Assembly: GCF_036785885.1 (NCBI RefSeq)
Contig: NC_092323.1
Location: 14,268,501-14,332,500, forward strand
Direction of reading: 5' to 3'
From: Coffea arabica
Lineage: Eukaryota; Streptophyta; Magnoliopsida; Gentianales; Rubiaceae
Length of the DNA: 64,000 bases
A model generated the notes under the pieces. It saw only the letters and a program-made list of their open reading frames with translations. It was not told where the DNA came from and ran no database searches. A program made the position numbers and the translations under genes. Shown in pieces: positions 26,001-37,600 of this stretch. Position 1 is the stretch's first letter. Each line of letters opens with the position of its first letter.

Positions 26001-29000
26001 ACATTATTACCTGATACAAAACATTTGCACACTCATCATAGATGGCAACCCAGTCCCTTTTTGCACCATCTGACTTTGGATCAATCTTTTGAAGGTATTC
26101 TGCAATTACCTGTAGAAATCAAGTGATGAGAGTAGAAATTTAACAAGTAAATTTGCCTATTTAACTATTCTAGTTTGTGCCCTTCAAGCAATTACTGTGA
26201 CTCGATCCTAAAAGCATGACTAAACACTTGTCCAATGACTCCATACTTGACATGTTAATAGTTGTACCAAATCATGCTAAAGCTCCAAACTTGCAGAAAA
26301 GTGAATGTTGAAGCCAATATAAATTAAAGTCAGACCAAAAAGATCCAAGTGCATTACTTTCCCACTTTGCTGGGACATAAAGCACTTCATAACAAAATAT
26401 GATTGCAGGAGCTGAATGCATGAAATTTTTGACTTTTACACTAACCCTCAGATTTTTAAGATCGATATCGAAAAGATCCTTCAGTCCAGGCCTTTGTACT
26501 TTAACAACAACTTCTTGTCCATTCACTTTTGCACGATGGACTTGACCTGAAAAAAGAAATTTACTTTGTACATAACTTCTCTTTGCAGAGATACAAAAAG
26601 GATAAGCCAATGATTACAACAAGCACATGTTGCTGAAGTCTTATATTTGGACTCCGCTTTGTCTAATGAAGATAATGTTACCAAGACTAGCAGCAGCAAT
26701 TGGCTCACGATCAAATCGGTCGAACATATCATCCACTGGAGCTCCAAGTTCTTCCTCAACAATAGATACAGCAGTTTCTGATGGAAAAGGAGGAACTTGA
26801 TCCTGCACAGAAAACCAGCAAGTTGCTTTAGAAATGGCATGGGCTAATTAGTACTTACTTTGGAAGTTGCATGCTCTGGTTAGTTTAAAAATGCTGCTTC
26901 AAATGAGTGAAAATTGTTGGCTTTTAGTTTCTAAAGGTAAAACAGAAAACAAAGAGAGACTAAGCATAGGACGCCAAAATAAGCTAACAAAACCTTATTC
27001 TTCTTCTCAAAATAAGTGATTGATTTATTTCCTAACTTTCTATTCCCTGATAATTCATTTACTTAGATAATAATCTTAACCGTATGGAACCAGTGATCAA
27101 TTAAAGAAAATTCATCGGTCACAAGCTAGTTTCTGCAGACAATACATCAGTCATGACAAATCCATACTTAATTCTGCCTTCTAGTAATATTTTCCTCCAC
27201 CCATAAATACTAGTAGATTTAAGATCTAAATGCACTATGAAAATTTAAACTGACATTCAGTTATTAAATATTGTCTGTTAAACCAGGAAGAATTCTGCCA
27301 TAATATCAGAAACCTTTTATATTATTTTTTATATTTAACATTATTTAGTAAATATGATTATACAAAGTACATGTGCTTTTTGTTTCTAAAATTTGTTAAT
27401 CAGTAAGATGGTGCAAAAGCAGGTGATCGCAAGGAATAGAGTAATTGAACCATAATGCAATTGAGAAGCATAGTAACTAATTTAAAATGCCTAAAGAGGT
27501 ATGATACCTTTGTCACAAAAGAAATAAATCACCAACTCCAAAGCAGGTATTCATTCGTAACACAAGAGAGAGAGAGTGCAGTAGAAAAGAGAGCATACTG
27601 GGTGCCTATGTGATGAAGATTTTTTAAAAAAAAAAATTTTCGAGCAGGGGAAGGGTGGGACTTAAGAAGCAGGGAGGGGACAGGGAAGATTTGAACCCAT
27701 GACCTCTAATTCTTGGGGCCTCAACCTCAGCCACTAGACCAAGGCTTCCTCAGCCATGTGATGAAGAACTTCAAAAAGCAGATTGCAAGAAAATAAACTT
27801 GATTTTGGAACCATAGCATGTTTTGGTCTGTTGGATTTATTGTCAAATTGAATAATTGTATTCTCATGAAGCTTGTAAATGACACAAGGAAATTAGAAAA
27901 GGATATTCTTCACCATTTTTTTTTTTACCAAAAAGAAAGTTTTGTGCTCCATAATAGGAAACGATAGCATACAATGATGCGAAGAAAATTGAATGCTATT
28001 GAAAGGAAGAATTAGACCTGAAGTTCTGACAATTGGTCAACATATTCTTGAGCAAGAATGTCTACCCTTGTCGAGAACTGCTGGCCAACTTTGATAAATG
28101 TAGGTCCTAATCTCAAGATATTTTCCTTCAGCCACTTAGCAAGGACCTTTCGCCTCTGAACTTTCTTTTCCTCTGTCATCCCACCTGCATGCACATATCT
28201 GTCAAGTGAATAACGTATTTAAAGTCATACAAACTAAAGTACAGAAATCAAAATCAGAATTTAGGGCTTATCTTTGCATGCTGATTTGAAATTGTCAGAA
28301 TTATGACAGGAAAGATAACAAATGTATTGCAGAAAGGGATCTGTTAGTAAATTTTACGGCAGCATGGGAGCACAATTGTCAATTTCAGCAAAATAGCTAG
28401 CAAACTATCATTCTCACAGTCTTCCTGATTGACATTAATACTGATCCAAGTGTAAATTGTTCAAGTATATAAATACAATTAGAAGCCAAAAGCTTGGCTA
28501 CTCCATGAACTCAAAACAAAGATGTTTATACAATAGCAGAGAATCCTCGAAGGAAACAAACTATAGCAGATCAAGAATAACAGAGAAAAAGTTGAAGGCC
28601 AAACGGTCAACCAGAATCAGTGGAGTCATACTTAGCTATCAGTTTACTATTTACTGTAAATGGGTACCATGCTCTTGAATATTTCAAGTCAGGCTCTCCC
28701 TCATCCTTTCTTTGGCATTCTCAGTTCAATCAGAAAACTACTCATGCATCAGCCTTCTAGTTATGTGCTAAACAGTCATACACTTTAGACATTAACTGAC
28801 CTCGGTAGGAGAATTTTTGGTTGTTCAACCAAACCCTGAATACAAAAGTTAGAACAAATCCCCATATTTCCAAGGTCCTTTGAATCGTTGAATATGTCTT
28901 AAATCTGCTCCATCGACCCCCAGGAGCAACAGATACCTGCAGAAGGGGGAAAAAAAGCTTCAAACTTCATGGCCTAACAAAAGATAAAGGAGGACAAATA

Positions 29001-30648
29001 ATACATGTAAAAATTCACATAAAAAGCTTCGGTATAATAACTAACCTATCATATAGGAAGTCAAGCTTAACAGGGAAAAAAAAAAGAAATAAAGAAAGAA
29101 ATGCCATCCTTTCCATGCATCTCATTTAGCTACCCCTTTTCCATGGACAACCAATGTTATTGAACATTTCATTTCAAATACAAAGCAGATGGACCCAATA
29201 TTTACGTTCCATCATCAATTAACGCAACAAAGTATGAAAGTTACTTTTAAGAACAATATGGAAAACCCTTTTTTGAATTTTGTGTACATACAACATTAAG
29301 GCTACTAAAAGTGCCTGTATCATCTTCAGATGCATTGGTAACAATAAGTCTAAACTTTTAATACCACATAAACTATAGTTATAAATAACTATAGAAACAA
29401 AACAAGTTATAGTCATATTTATACATGAATAAAACTACAAAAGATTGCAACAAAAATGGATCCCAAAGACTTTGCCACAAAAATCCCTTCTCAAAGTTCT
29501 CTAGTTCAAAAACTTTCAATTCTGAGGCAAACAAATTTTCTGTATCAGCACATTTTATTCCTTAACGTAATTACTACTTATAATTACATTATAAACTTGT
29601 AAAGATTTTTGACGGTAACTGTATGACATAAAAAAGACCCACTTTTCTTCTTTCCAGCAAGAAACATTTAAGAACCTCCAGTCTCCCCTACTTATTTTGC
29701 TCTGCAAAACCCAAACTACCAGCCCATTAGAGGATCTTACTCTTCATGTATCTAAGATCCCAACCATTTTCTTATTTATCAGTATCACCTTTAACCATAT
29801 CTTTTCCACAGGATATAATAATCAAACCAACCTCAATGCCTACTTCAAATGAAACAGAGGCAAGATTTTTTTGCTTTCTCATTTTCGCATGAATCTCCTA
29901 CGTTTTCATGCAGCCTAAGATACTTCATGCTCAATGTGAAATGACCAGCCTACATAACCTACCATTACGAATCATCAGTCTTACCTACTTTATATAAGCT
30001 AATATTACTCGATATCTCCAGTATGATCAGAAATTAGCACAGAATTCAAATGCTGTTGTTCATTAGAAACCAAGAACGCCAATAAACAATAAATGAACCT
30101 AGTAAGCTTTTACCTAAGCAATCAAAGAAGAATGTATAAACACTCATATATACCTCAACTTGCTGGTCTTCGCTTTGCTTAAACCACGCCTCTTCTCGCC
30201 CAATTTCCTCTATATTCCTCTTCCTCTTCTCTTCCTCATCCTCCACCATCACTGCCACCAGCTCCTCTTTACTCCTCAGCCCCACTCCTCCATTCCCATT
30301 CCCGTCCACATACTTAACTAAACTCCCATTCACACTTCCATTCGTATACTCCTCCACTTCCAAGCCACTAATCCCACCACAACTTCCACTGGAGTTGCCA
30401 TTCAAACTCCCATTCAACTGAGTTAAAATTTCACTCTCTTTCTCCTCCACCACAGCCGTTCCTTCTTCCCTCTTCGCCGCTAAAATCCTCCAACTCCGGC
30501 GACCTAAACTCCGTTCCAACTCAAAATTCAGCCTTCTATAAACCGCGAAGCGCAGCAGCCGCCGCCGCCGCTGGCTAGAAGCATCCGGCGACAAGAATTT
30601 AATCTCCGGTAATCTCGAAGCAGATAAAGCAGCCGAAATCGTCGTCAT
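20080..30648 (-). CDS. OSA1: ABC1/COQ8-family atypical kinase, OSA1/ABC1K8-like
   Basis: ABC1K protein kinase-like protein, which in the Arabidopsis OSA1/ABC1K8 family acts at the chloroplast envelope in oxidative-stress and metal tolerance. The 20 exons (minus strand) are 30154-30648, 28801-28936, 28018-28184, 26682-26802, 26446-26546, 26011-26109, 24868-24978, 24701-24780, 24532-24601, 24168-24241, 23991-24060, 23779-23867, 22915-23039, 22235-22315, 22095-22155, 21940-21994, 21758-21856, 21570-21659, 20286-20345 and 20080-20196. All junctions are GT-AG and phase-consistent: 2,301 nt, 766 residues, close to the Arabidopsis protein as I recall it. Residues 1-60 are S/R-rich like a plastid transit peptide. 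Motifs: KxGQ (242-245), AAAS loop (302-305), VVVKVQRP lysine (K322), HADPHPGN catalytic loop (457-464), DFG (479-481). Two hydrophobic C-terminal segments (about 712-727, 733-750) look like membrane helices. No break was seen. Confidence 0.95.
23022..23165. repeat. 72-bp tandem duplication spanning the exon 13 acceptor of OSA1
   Basis: Two adjacent 72-bp units (23022-23093 and 23094-23165) differ at three positions. The left unit contains the true intron 12 acceptor and the first 18 bases of exon 13. The right unit lies wholly in intron 12, upstream in transcript sense, and carries an equally good copy of the same TAG acceptor and exon start. Confidence 0.9.
27620..27755 (-). mobile_element. 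tRNA-derived SINE in OSA1 intron 3
   Basis: On the minus strand it reads CTTGGTCTAGTGGCTGAGG (A-box region) and GGGTTCAAATC (B-box), ending in a T-run followed by an A-run. A 12-bp direct repeat ATGTGATGAAGA lies at 27608-27619 and 27756-27767. It shares its head with the SINE at 9597 but has a different body. It lies in the sense orientation of its host intron. Confidence 0.85.
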
Positions 30649-30883
30649 TAGAGGATATAAATTACTCCTAAAACCCTACTCTCTTCATCCAAAGGAGCAA
30701 GTGTGTGAGTGTGTGAAAAGTGCGGAGCTCACCGTTTTGTTTTTGGCTTGGTGGAGTAGAAGCGGAGGAAAATGGTGGCTGGAGTTTTTTTCCTTTTCTT
30801 ACTATTTATATTTTCTATTTATTTTATTTTTTTAATTGAGTTTAGCTGGAGAAGAGGAAACTGAGGTGTGGTTTGTAGAGTGA

Positions 30884-30889
30884 CACGTG
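30884..30889. promoter_or_regulatory. G-box/ABRE-like CACGTG upstream of OSA1
   Basis: GACACGTGG, 236 bp upstream of the OSA1 start codon. This is a binding core for bZIP and bHLH factors. Family knowledge (stress response) makes it plausible; function is inferred only. Confidence 0.4.
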
Positions 30890-31055
30890 GTAAGAAGATG
30901 GGAGTGGGAGTTGATTTTGAGATGTTTTGATTGGTTGAGAAAAGTTCCTTCGGATTGTCTGAGCCAAGTTAGACCACTAACCTCAAAAAAGAGTACTAGT
31001 GTTTGTCATTTCCCTCTCACGTTTTCTTCGTTTTTGTATTGCTTTAGTTTAGCAT

Positions 31056-31164
31056 TTTTTTTTATTTTATTTTTTTTCGACACAAGGGTGTCTGGATCAC
31101 TCCTTACGGGGCCGACTAATTCCCTGCGACTCAGGCCCGGCGCCCCAACCCGACCCTAGCACGT
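31056..31164 (-). mobile_element. 5'-truncated SINE-like retroposon
   Basis: A 109-bp insert with an A-rich tail (T-rich on the plus strand) is flanked by a 19-bp direct repeat TATTGCTTTAGTTTAGCAT at 31037-31055 and 31165-31183. The GC-rich body (CCTGCGACTCAGGCCCGGCG) has no recognisable A- or B-box, so it looks truncated at the 5' end and belongs to a different family from the SINE at 9597. Confidence 0.8.
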
Positions 31165-31183
31165 TATTGCTTTAGTTTAGCAT

Positions 31184-33179
31184 CTAAAAATATGAAAAAT
31201 ATACTACTCCACTCGGTTTCAAAATTTGTTCCAAGTACCAATCAAATTACACACAAACAATTCAAAACTTTGATAGGATCCCATTTATCAATTAAGGTTA
31301 ATTGGCTGATAAAAGTTAAAATTGAACCTCAAATTTAACTAATCTGTAAGATGTTGAACTCGAAACATAATTCTAAGAAAGACAATGCTGAATTAAAAAT
31401 TAACTAAACGCATTTAGTTTTTAACTCACTTTAAACTGAAACATAATTAAATGGGCGATAGATTTTTCTATTTTATGCTCTGAATTAAACAAAAATATAT
31501 AAAATAAAAGGGCTAGGTTATCAGCCGTAAAATTCAGATATTATCATTCACCTCCAATTATGTAAACTTTTGCCTATAAAAATATAAAATTTTGGAAAAA
31601 AAAAACTAAAGATTGTATCCACCTCTTTATCTCGTGCACTGCATAATAAAATAATCCATAAACTATTTTGACTTCAATTTTCTTTATTCATGCTGAATGC
31701 CTTCCAAGTATTTAGTTTGAATTTGACTTTCAGCTTCAGCTCCACTTAGTTGTAAAAATGCATGCCAATGGAACAACCAAGATTAATGCCTCAATATCAG
31801 AGTTCTTCAAATAAGTTTCATCAAATGTGATTATATTTTAATTCAATGTTGGTTTTTATCTCACCATTTATCAGTCATCTGCATTGATATTGAATCATAA
31901 TACGTATATAGGATGTATTCATTCTACCTTGGCAAATTACTTTTAATTATATAAAATCTAGAGTTTTTTTTAAAAAAAAAAAAGCTACAAAATGCATTAT
32001 TAATTCAAGACTACAAACACACACATCGATTGGATTAGTTGCACCAATTGGGGCCGGGCTGCTATAGCTAGGATGGACTGCTCATGTGTTGTATTAATAT
32101 ATAATCGCCAATGTCATTTTGAATCTGGGCCAGCCTGAATTTAGTTAATTCTTGTTGAAACTTGGCTGGCCTCCGAAATGTGCTATTATTGGGCGGATTC
32201 TAATAAGTTTAACAAAGTCCAGATCGTGATGCCCAGGTCACAAACTGTTTGCAATTTGGAACTCCACTTTACAAAAACGTGAAAACCGTCTAGTGGTTTA
32301 TTTGAAATTTTTTTTTTTAGAAAAACACTACTGTAAGAATTTTTTTGATATAATATATATAAGATAAAAAATTATTCAAAGATAATTAAAAAATATATTT
32401 ATGATACAAACAAATAATGTTGTTCAAATTACAGATTATCCAGACAAACTTGAATCCAAAAATGGTCACAAGCTAAATTCTTTTGAATAATTAGCTATCT
32501 ACATAACATAAATCATATGATAGATATGATAAAATACTATTATCAATAACAAGAAATATCTTTTCAGATACTTATAATTTTTTAAAACAATCGACAGCGT
32601 TTATAGTCTATACTATTCTAATCATGAGTCCTTTTTAACAAGTATTTTTCTCACTCCATTGTATCACTCCCGAATAGGGATGCAATCGGTTCTCAAACTC
32701 GATTTAAGTTAAAAAGTTCGGATTCAAGTTCGTCGAGTTTTTGAAAGTTGAGCTCGTTTTTCTTTTGTCTTACTCAAACTTGTGCAAAATCGAACTCAAT
32801 CGAACTTAATATGAGATTAATCTAGTTTAAGAAATATAAATTTACATTTTATATAATTTTAAACAAGGGACGATATAAACATTTCATACTAACAAATAAA
32901 AAGATTAAAAAAAATATACATATATGTATATATGTAAAGTTGAATTAAAACTTGACAAGATTTCAAACTTTACATCCTAAGCACAAGGTCAAGCTTGTCA
33001 AATAATTCGAACTCAAGTTCAAATTCAGTCACCAAATTCAAGCACGAGTTTGGTCAAATAACCTAGCGAACTATTCAAACTCAACTCATTTGCACTCTAA
33101 TTCAAGAGCAAATGTACAATTCAACTGATTTATTCCATTAATTTGGTTCAAAACCCGACCTGATACCGAGACATTGGGT
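31184..33179. other. Intergenic between divergent OSA1 and HIT4
   Basis: Very AT-rich, with stops in all frames. Traces of TTTGGATAG-type MITE sequence may exist near 32290-32450 (CTACTGTAAG, ATTATCCAGACAAAC). No gene seen. Confidence 0.5.
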
Positions 33180-33348
33180 TTGTTTGGATAGAGTATTATT
33201 TGAAATATTATTTGGAATAATTACTGTAATACTTTTTTATGATGTGATGTATGTACGATAAAAAGGTAGTTAGGAATATAAAAAGGTGGATTGGAAAATG
33301 TGTTTATGATGTAAGCGAAATATTATTTGGAAAACTTGCTATCCAAGC
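33180..33348. mobile_element. MITE, TTGTTTGGATAG family (inverse copy)
   Basis: TTGTTTGGATAGAGTATT at the left and TTGCTATCCAAGC at the right. The interior TGATGTGATGTATGTACG and AGGTGGATTGGAAAATGTG is the reverse complement of the interior at 10242. A short duplication of GCGAAATATTATTTGGAAAA follows its right end. Confidence 0.65.
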
Positions 33349-33387
33349 GAAATATTATTTGGAAAAACCTACTGAATGTGTTTGGAT

Positions 33388-34187
33388 CATAGTTATTAAA
33401 TCCGGTCTGGTCCGCCGGTTTGACCGATCAACCCGATGAACCGACATTAAACCGGGCCAGTTCTCTAATTAGATCATTTATGCAGATGAACCATTGACTT
33501 TTCAACGGCTCGACGGTTCAACCGGATTAAATCGAAAACCCGGTCGGTTTTGTGGGGCAACCGGTTTTGAGGAAAAATGGTATTTCCAAGCCTTTGCTTG
33601 GAGTCGAATCCAGGACCTTTGGTATTGTTTACGAAACGCTCACCACCAAACTTTGTCACTTGTTCATTAATAGCCATTCTTATGCTATATGAACGTTTTG
33701 TTAATTTATCTTTATTTTTTTTAATTCTCCAAAACAAATTTATTTAGAATATTTTAATAAAACTTATGACCCCTATATTCTATAAATTATAAAATAGATT
33801 TCAAAAATAACATATTACATAATTTATTTTAAAGACAAATATTGTTTTTAATTATTTTTTGCATTTAAAATTATTAAATAACCTAGATAATTACAGTAAA
33901 CATATAAAATTTTACACTTGAAGTTTGATGGATTACTAATTAAATTTATGTTTTGTTGATTCTTATATGAATTAAATATTCTATAGCAAATTAAATTAAA
34001 TGAATATTTGTTATAACATTATTTATTACAATTTATATCATATATCCTATATCAAAATTTATAAGATATAATATTTAAATATATTTAGTGACCCACTGGT
34101 TCAACAACTCACCCATCGGTTGAACCAGTGACCCGTTGACCCACCTCCTTCGCCGGTCTCCTTTCCGGGCCGAGTTTAATAACTATG
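33388..34187. mobile_element. 800-bp terminal-inverted-repeat transposon, non-autonomous
   Basis: The ends are CATAGTTATTAAATCCGG (left) and its inverted partner CCGGGCCGAGTTTAATAACTATG (only partly shown by its key bases CCGGG and TTTAATAACTATG). The flanks GTTTGGAT (33380-33387) and GTTTGGAC (34188-34195) are an 8-bp duplication with one mismatch. Subterminal GGTTCAACCGG-like direct and inverted motifs are present. The one open frame inside (33474-33737, minus) matches nothing I recognise. The 8-bp duplication suggests hAT-like or MULE-like; the superfamily is uncertain. Confidence 0.7.
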
Positions 34188-34333
34188 GTTTGGACTGCAT
34201 AGTTTTGAAATAAAATAATTTACTTCACAAATTCCAATCATTTTTTTATATTTTCAATGACTTTTTTATTTCACATATATCGCATCACAAAAAATACTAT
34301 AGAAATTATCTCAAATAAATCATCCAAATAAAC
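34188..34333. mobile_element. MITE, TTTGGATAG family, degenerate, next to HIT4 promoter
   Basis: Starts GTTTGGACTGCATAG and ends ATCATCCAAATAAAC. The interior (CAATCATTTTTTTATATTTT, TTATTTCACATATATCGCATC) matches the family at 10242 and 33180. Confidence 0.5.
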
Positions 34334-34418
34334 TCATATCCAAAAAGTTCTATAGGAACTATCTTTTACCATCACTTCTCCGTCTTAGCGTCGTATCAAC
34401 GCGTTGACCTCACGCACC

Positions 34419-34425
34419 TATATAT
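34419..34425 (+). promoter_or_regulatory. TATA box candidate of HIT4
   Basis: TATATAT, 187 bp upstream of the HIT4 ATG. A W-box-like TTGACC lies just upstream (about 34404). Position is plausible for a start site near 34450. Confidence 0.45.
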
Positions 34426-34534
34426 GACAGAGCAATCAGTGGTACGGTCAATTTTTTTCTTTCTCCCTCCACACTCCGCCATCACATCTTTCCTCTCTCC
34501 AATTCAAAATTTTGAGAGCTCCATCCAACCCTAG

Positions 34535-34554
34535 CTCTCTCTCTCTCTCTCTCT
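34535..34554. repeat. (CT)10 microsatellite in the HIT4 5' leader
   Basis: Ten CT dinucleotides, 52 bp before the HIT4 start codon. CT-rich tracts are common in plant leaders. Confidence 0.8.
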
Positions 34555-34605
34555 AGAATTGTATATACATAGATATATAGAAGAAAGGTACAATCGCACG
34601 GGAAA

Positions 34606-37600
34606 ATGAGGAAGGGCACTAAGAGAAAGGCGCCGAGCCGCAAAGACGGAGCCGCTAAATCCAAGCCGGAGGAGGCCGAGAATGAGGCGAGTAAAGCCAC
34701 CGTAGAAGAGAACAACAAGGAGGAGGTGGTTGAGAAGAGCCAATCCGCGGCTGCTGCTGCTGAAGAGGAAGAGAGTAGTAAAGTTGAGCAGACTGAGGAG
34801 AACAACAAGTCTGAGCCGAGTACCAAGCTGGCTGAGGAGGAGAACGAGGAAAAGGAGAAGGATGAGCAGAGTACCAAGCCGGTTGAAGAGAAGAAGAAGG
34901 GAAAGGAGAAGGTGGAGCCGAGTAAAGCTGTGAAGCGACGAGGTAAGCGAGCTAGAATAACGAAGCAGGAGGATGAGCCTGAGTACTTCGAGGAGAAGCG
35001 TAATCTGGTAAATTCTTATTCCTTATGAGAAATTATTTACTGTTTCTGTTTTGATAATGTGCTGTGATTCTTGATAAGTATTGCATTTTGATTGAATTTT
35101 TGCTTACAACTTGATTTTTAACTTCTCTTTTTGCATTTTGATTCTCGAGATCTTAGTAACTGGCGTTTCAGGTGAAGTTCTCCTTTGATATTCGTGATTT
35201 TATTCGTTTAAAGTATGTGAGCGTAGGGAAATAAGCTCAACTCCCTCCAGTATTTTTAATTTTTCTTCATTGTGCTTAGGTGCACGTTCACATTTGTATT
35301 TTTTTGATGATATGGACTTCGACTTTGTATGATATTTTTACCTGAGAATTAAAAAAAAAGGTAATCTCGGCATTACAGATAGCATATGTTTGGATATCTT
35401 TCTTGGCAAAATGATAATTGCATGTATTTACACAGACATATATAAAGGAAGCACAGGACATACTTTGTAGCTTAACAGATATGATGGTGTTGCTTCAAAG
35501 CCCTTTTCTTTGGCTGTTTTTGGTTCTTTCATTTGCTTCCTATTCCATTATGCTATATTTGAGGATGTTTGCTAAATGTGACATGAATATGGCTGTTGCT
35601 TTGCTTGACGTGAACTGATGATCATCAAATAATTACTTTTGCTTACGAGAAATGTTGAGATCATCTTGAAGAATGCCTCATCACTGTTTTTTTTATTTTT
35701 TATTTTTTTATTTTTTGCAGGAAGATCTATGGAAACAGGTGTTTCCTGTTGGCACAGAGGTAAGGAATCTATTTCTTATTGTGTTTTTTTGCCTCCAGAG
35801 GTCCCAAACAAGATATCTAACGAATTAGTGCTATTATTTTTTGCTTTTCTTATGGATTGCAGTGGGAACAGCTTGACTTGGTTTACCAGTATAAATGGAG
35901 TTTCCAAAATTTGGAAGTGAGCTACTTTTTCTAACATTGATTATTTGGATTAACTATTTGTATGTCCTTTTTTTTTTCTTTAGCATTCTTTGCTAATTGC
36001 AACAAAACTATCAGCTAAAGTGCAAAAGAGCTTAGAAGTTAGCTAAAAGTACTCATGGAATGCTTTACAGGATGCATTTGAAGAAGGTGGGGAGTTACAT
36101 GGGAAGAAAGTATATCTTTTTGGATGTACAGAACGTAAGTGCTATCTGGGACTTATTTCCCTTGCCCCTTTGATTTTCTCTAAATGCAATGCCAGTATTT
36201 TCTTAGAATGCCTTTCTGAGTTTATGCTTTGATCAGCTTAAAAGAAAACAATGCTGGCAGGGAAAATTAGACTTGAGCTCTTTTCATGTACTTTTAACTT
36301 TTTCATTTATGTCTTGAAAACAACCAAAGGTGTTTCGTCATTTATATACTGCAGATGTTACTGTTGAGGCTAATAACATTATATGGATTCCCACTATGCT
36401 CGATAATGAACTTCTTATTATGTCCCCACTCACTCCTCTGGACAAAGCAAAACAAGAATAAAATGTAACAGAAGCAAAATTTGATTCCAATCTTAGTTAG
36501 CTGCCAGATCATCTTTTTACTGCTTACAGGTAATGCTCCATCTGATTCTGGGCTTCTTCTTTGACTACTTTGTCTATTCTTGCAGCACAATTTGTATCTT
36601 TCCAGGGGCAACAAAAACTGGTCGTGATCCCTGTCGTGGTTGCTGTAAGTCCATATAATTCTGTTATGTGAACTGCTCTTTATCAAGGGTACTGACTTTT
36701 TAAATATTTCTTTAATAGTTGACTATGTAACTTTTTGATCTAGTAATCACCGAACTACCAAATTTGCACTTAATCAAGCTGAAGGTGTTATTCCTTTAGC
36801 AATGCAATCTTAGGCTTGGATACAATGTTGCTTTAATTTTGCCAGTTCCATCAAATGGAATGCTTTGTTCCTTGGGCATTCTTATAGGTGTCTACTACTG
36901 GTACTTCTAGCTTTAGTGGTTATGCTTTAAGGACTTTTTGTGTTTTAATATAACAAGAACATTTATTTAGCTGTCAAACAGAAGAAGAAAACTTTAGCTG
37001 GTGAATTTATTGCACTTATGTGCTTAAGACAGAAGCATGTTCATTTTGTGAATTTAGGTTTTGTTCTGTTTAAATTATGACAAATTGGAGAGCAGAAAGA
37101 AGTTATTTCTTTTTCTAGAGTTCCTAAGTCTTATTCTTATTTCTTCAAACAGGTGGTATCTCCTTTTCCACCCTCTGACAAAATTGGAATTACCTCAGTA
37201 CAGAGGGAGTCTGAAGAAATTTTACCTATGAAGCAGATGAAAATGGATTGGGTACCTTATATTCCTTTTGCAAATAGGTAGTTACCATCTCCTGTTATTC
37301 GTTATATTATTTTCTGCACAAGATTTCTTACTGGATGCTTATATGTTTATGGTTCTGCTCTTATATTATTTTGTAGGGACTCTCAAGTTGAAAGACTTAA
37401 ATCCCAAATATTCATTTTAGCTTGTACACAGAGAAGGTAGATTTTTTTGTTTTTTGCTCCTTGGTTCCTTTTCATGTCTTAAACAGTCTTGATCTCTTTC
37501 TCAGTTGCCCTCCCTCTGTTTTTCCTTTTTCCATTTAGATTGGTAGGATTCATGTTAATCCTGAGTTCCCTCTGGAGGCCTGAGAATTAAGGGAATGTGG

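Noticed and set aside
34482-34877. 131-codon Ser-rich minus-strand ORF opposite HIT4 exon 1
   Set aside because: Antisense translation of GAG/GAA-rich coding sequence gives Ser/Leu runs; HIT4 explains the region.
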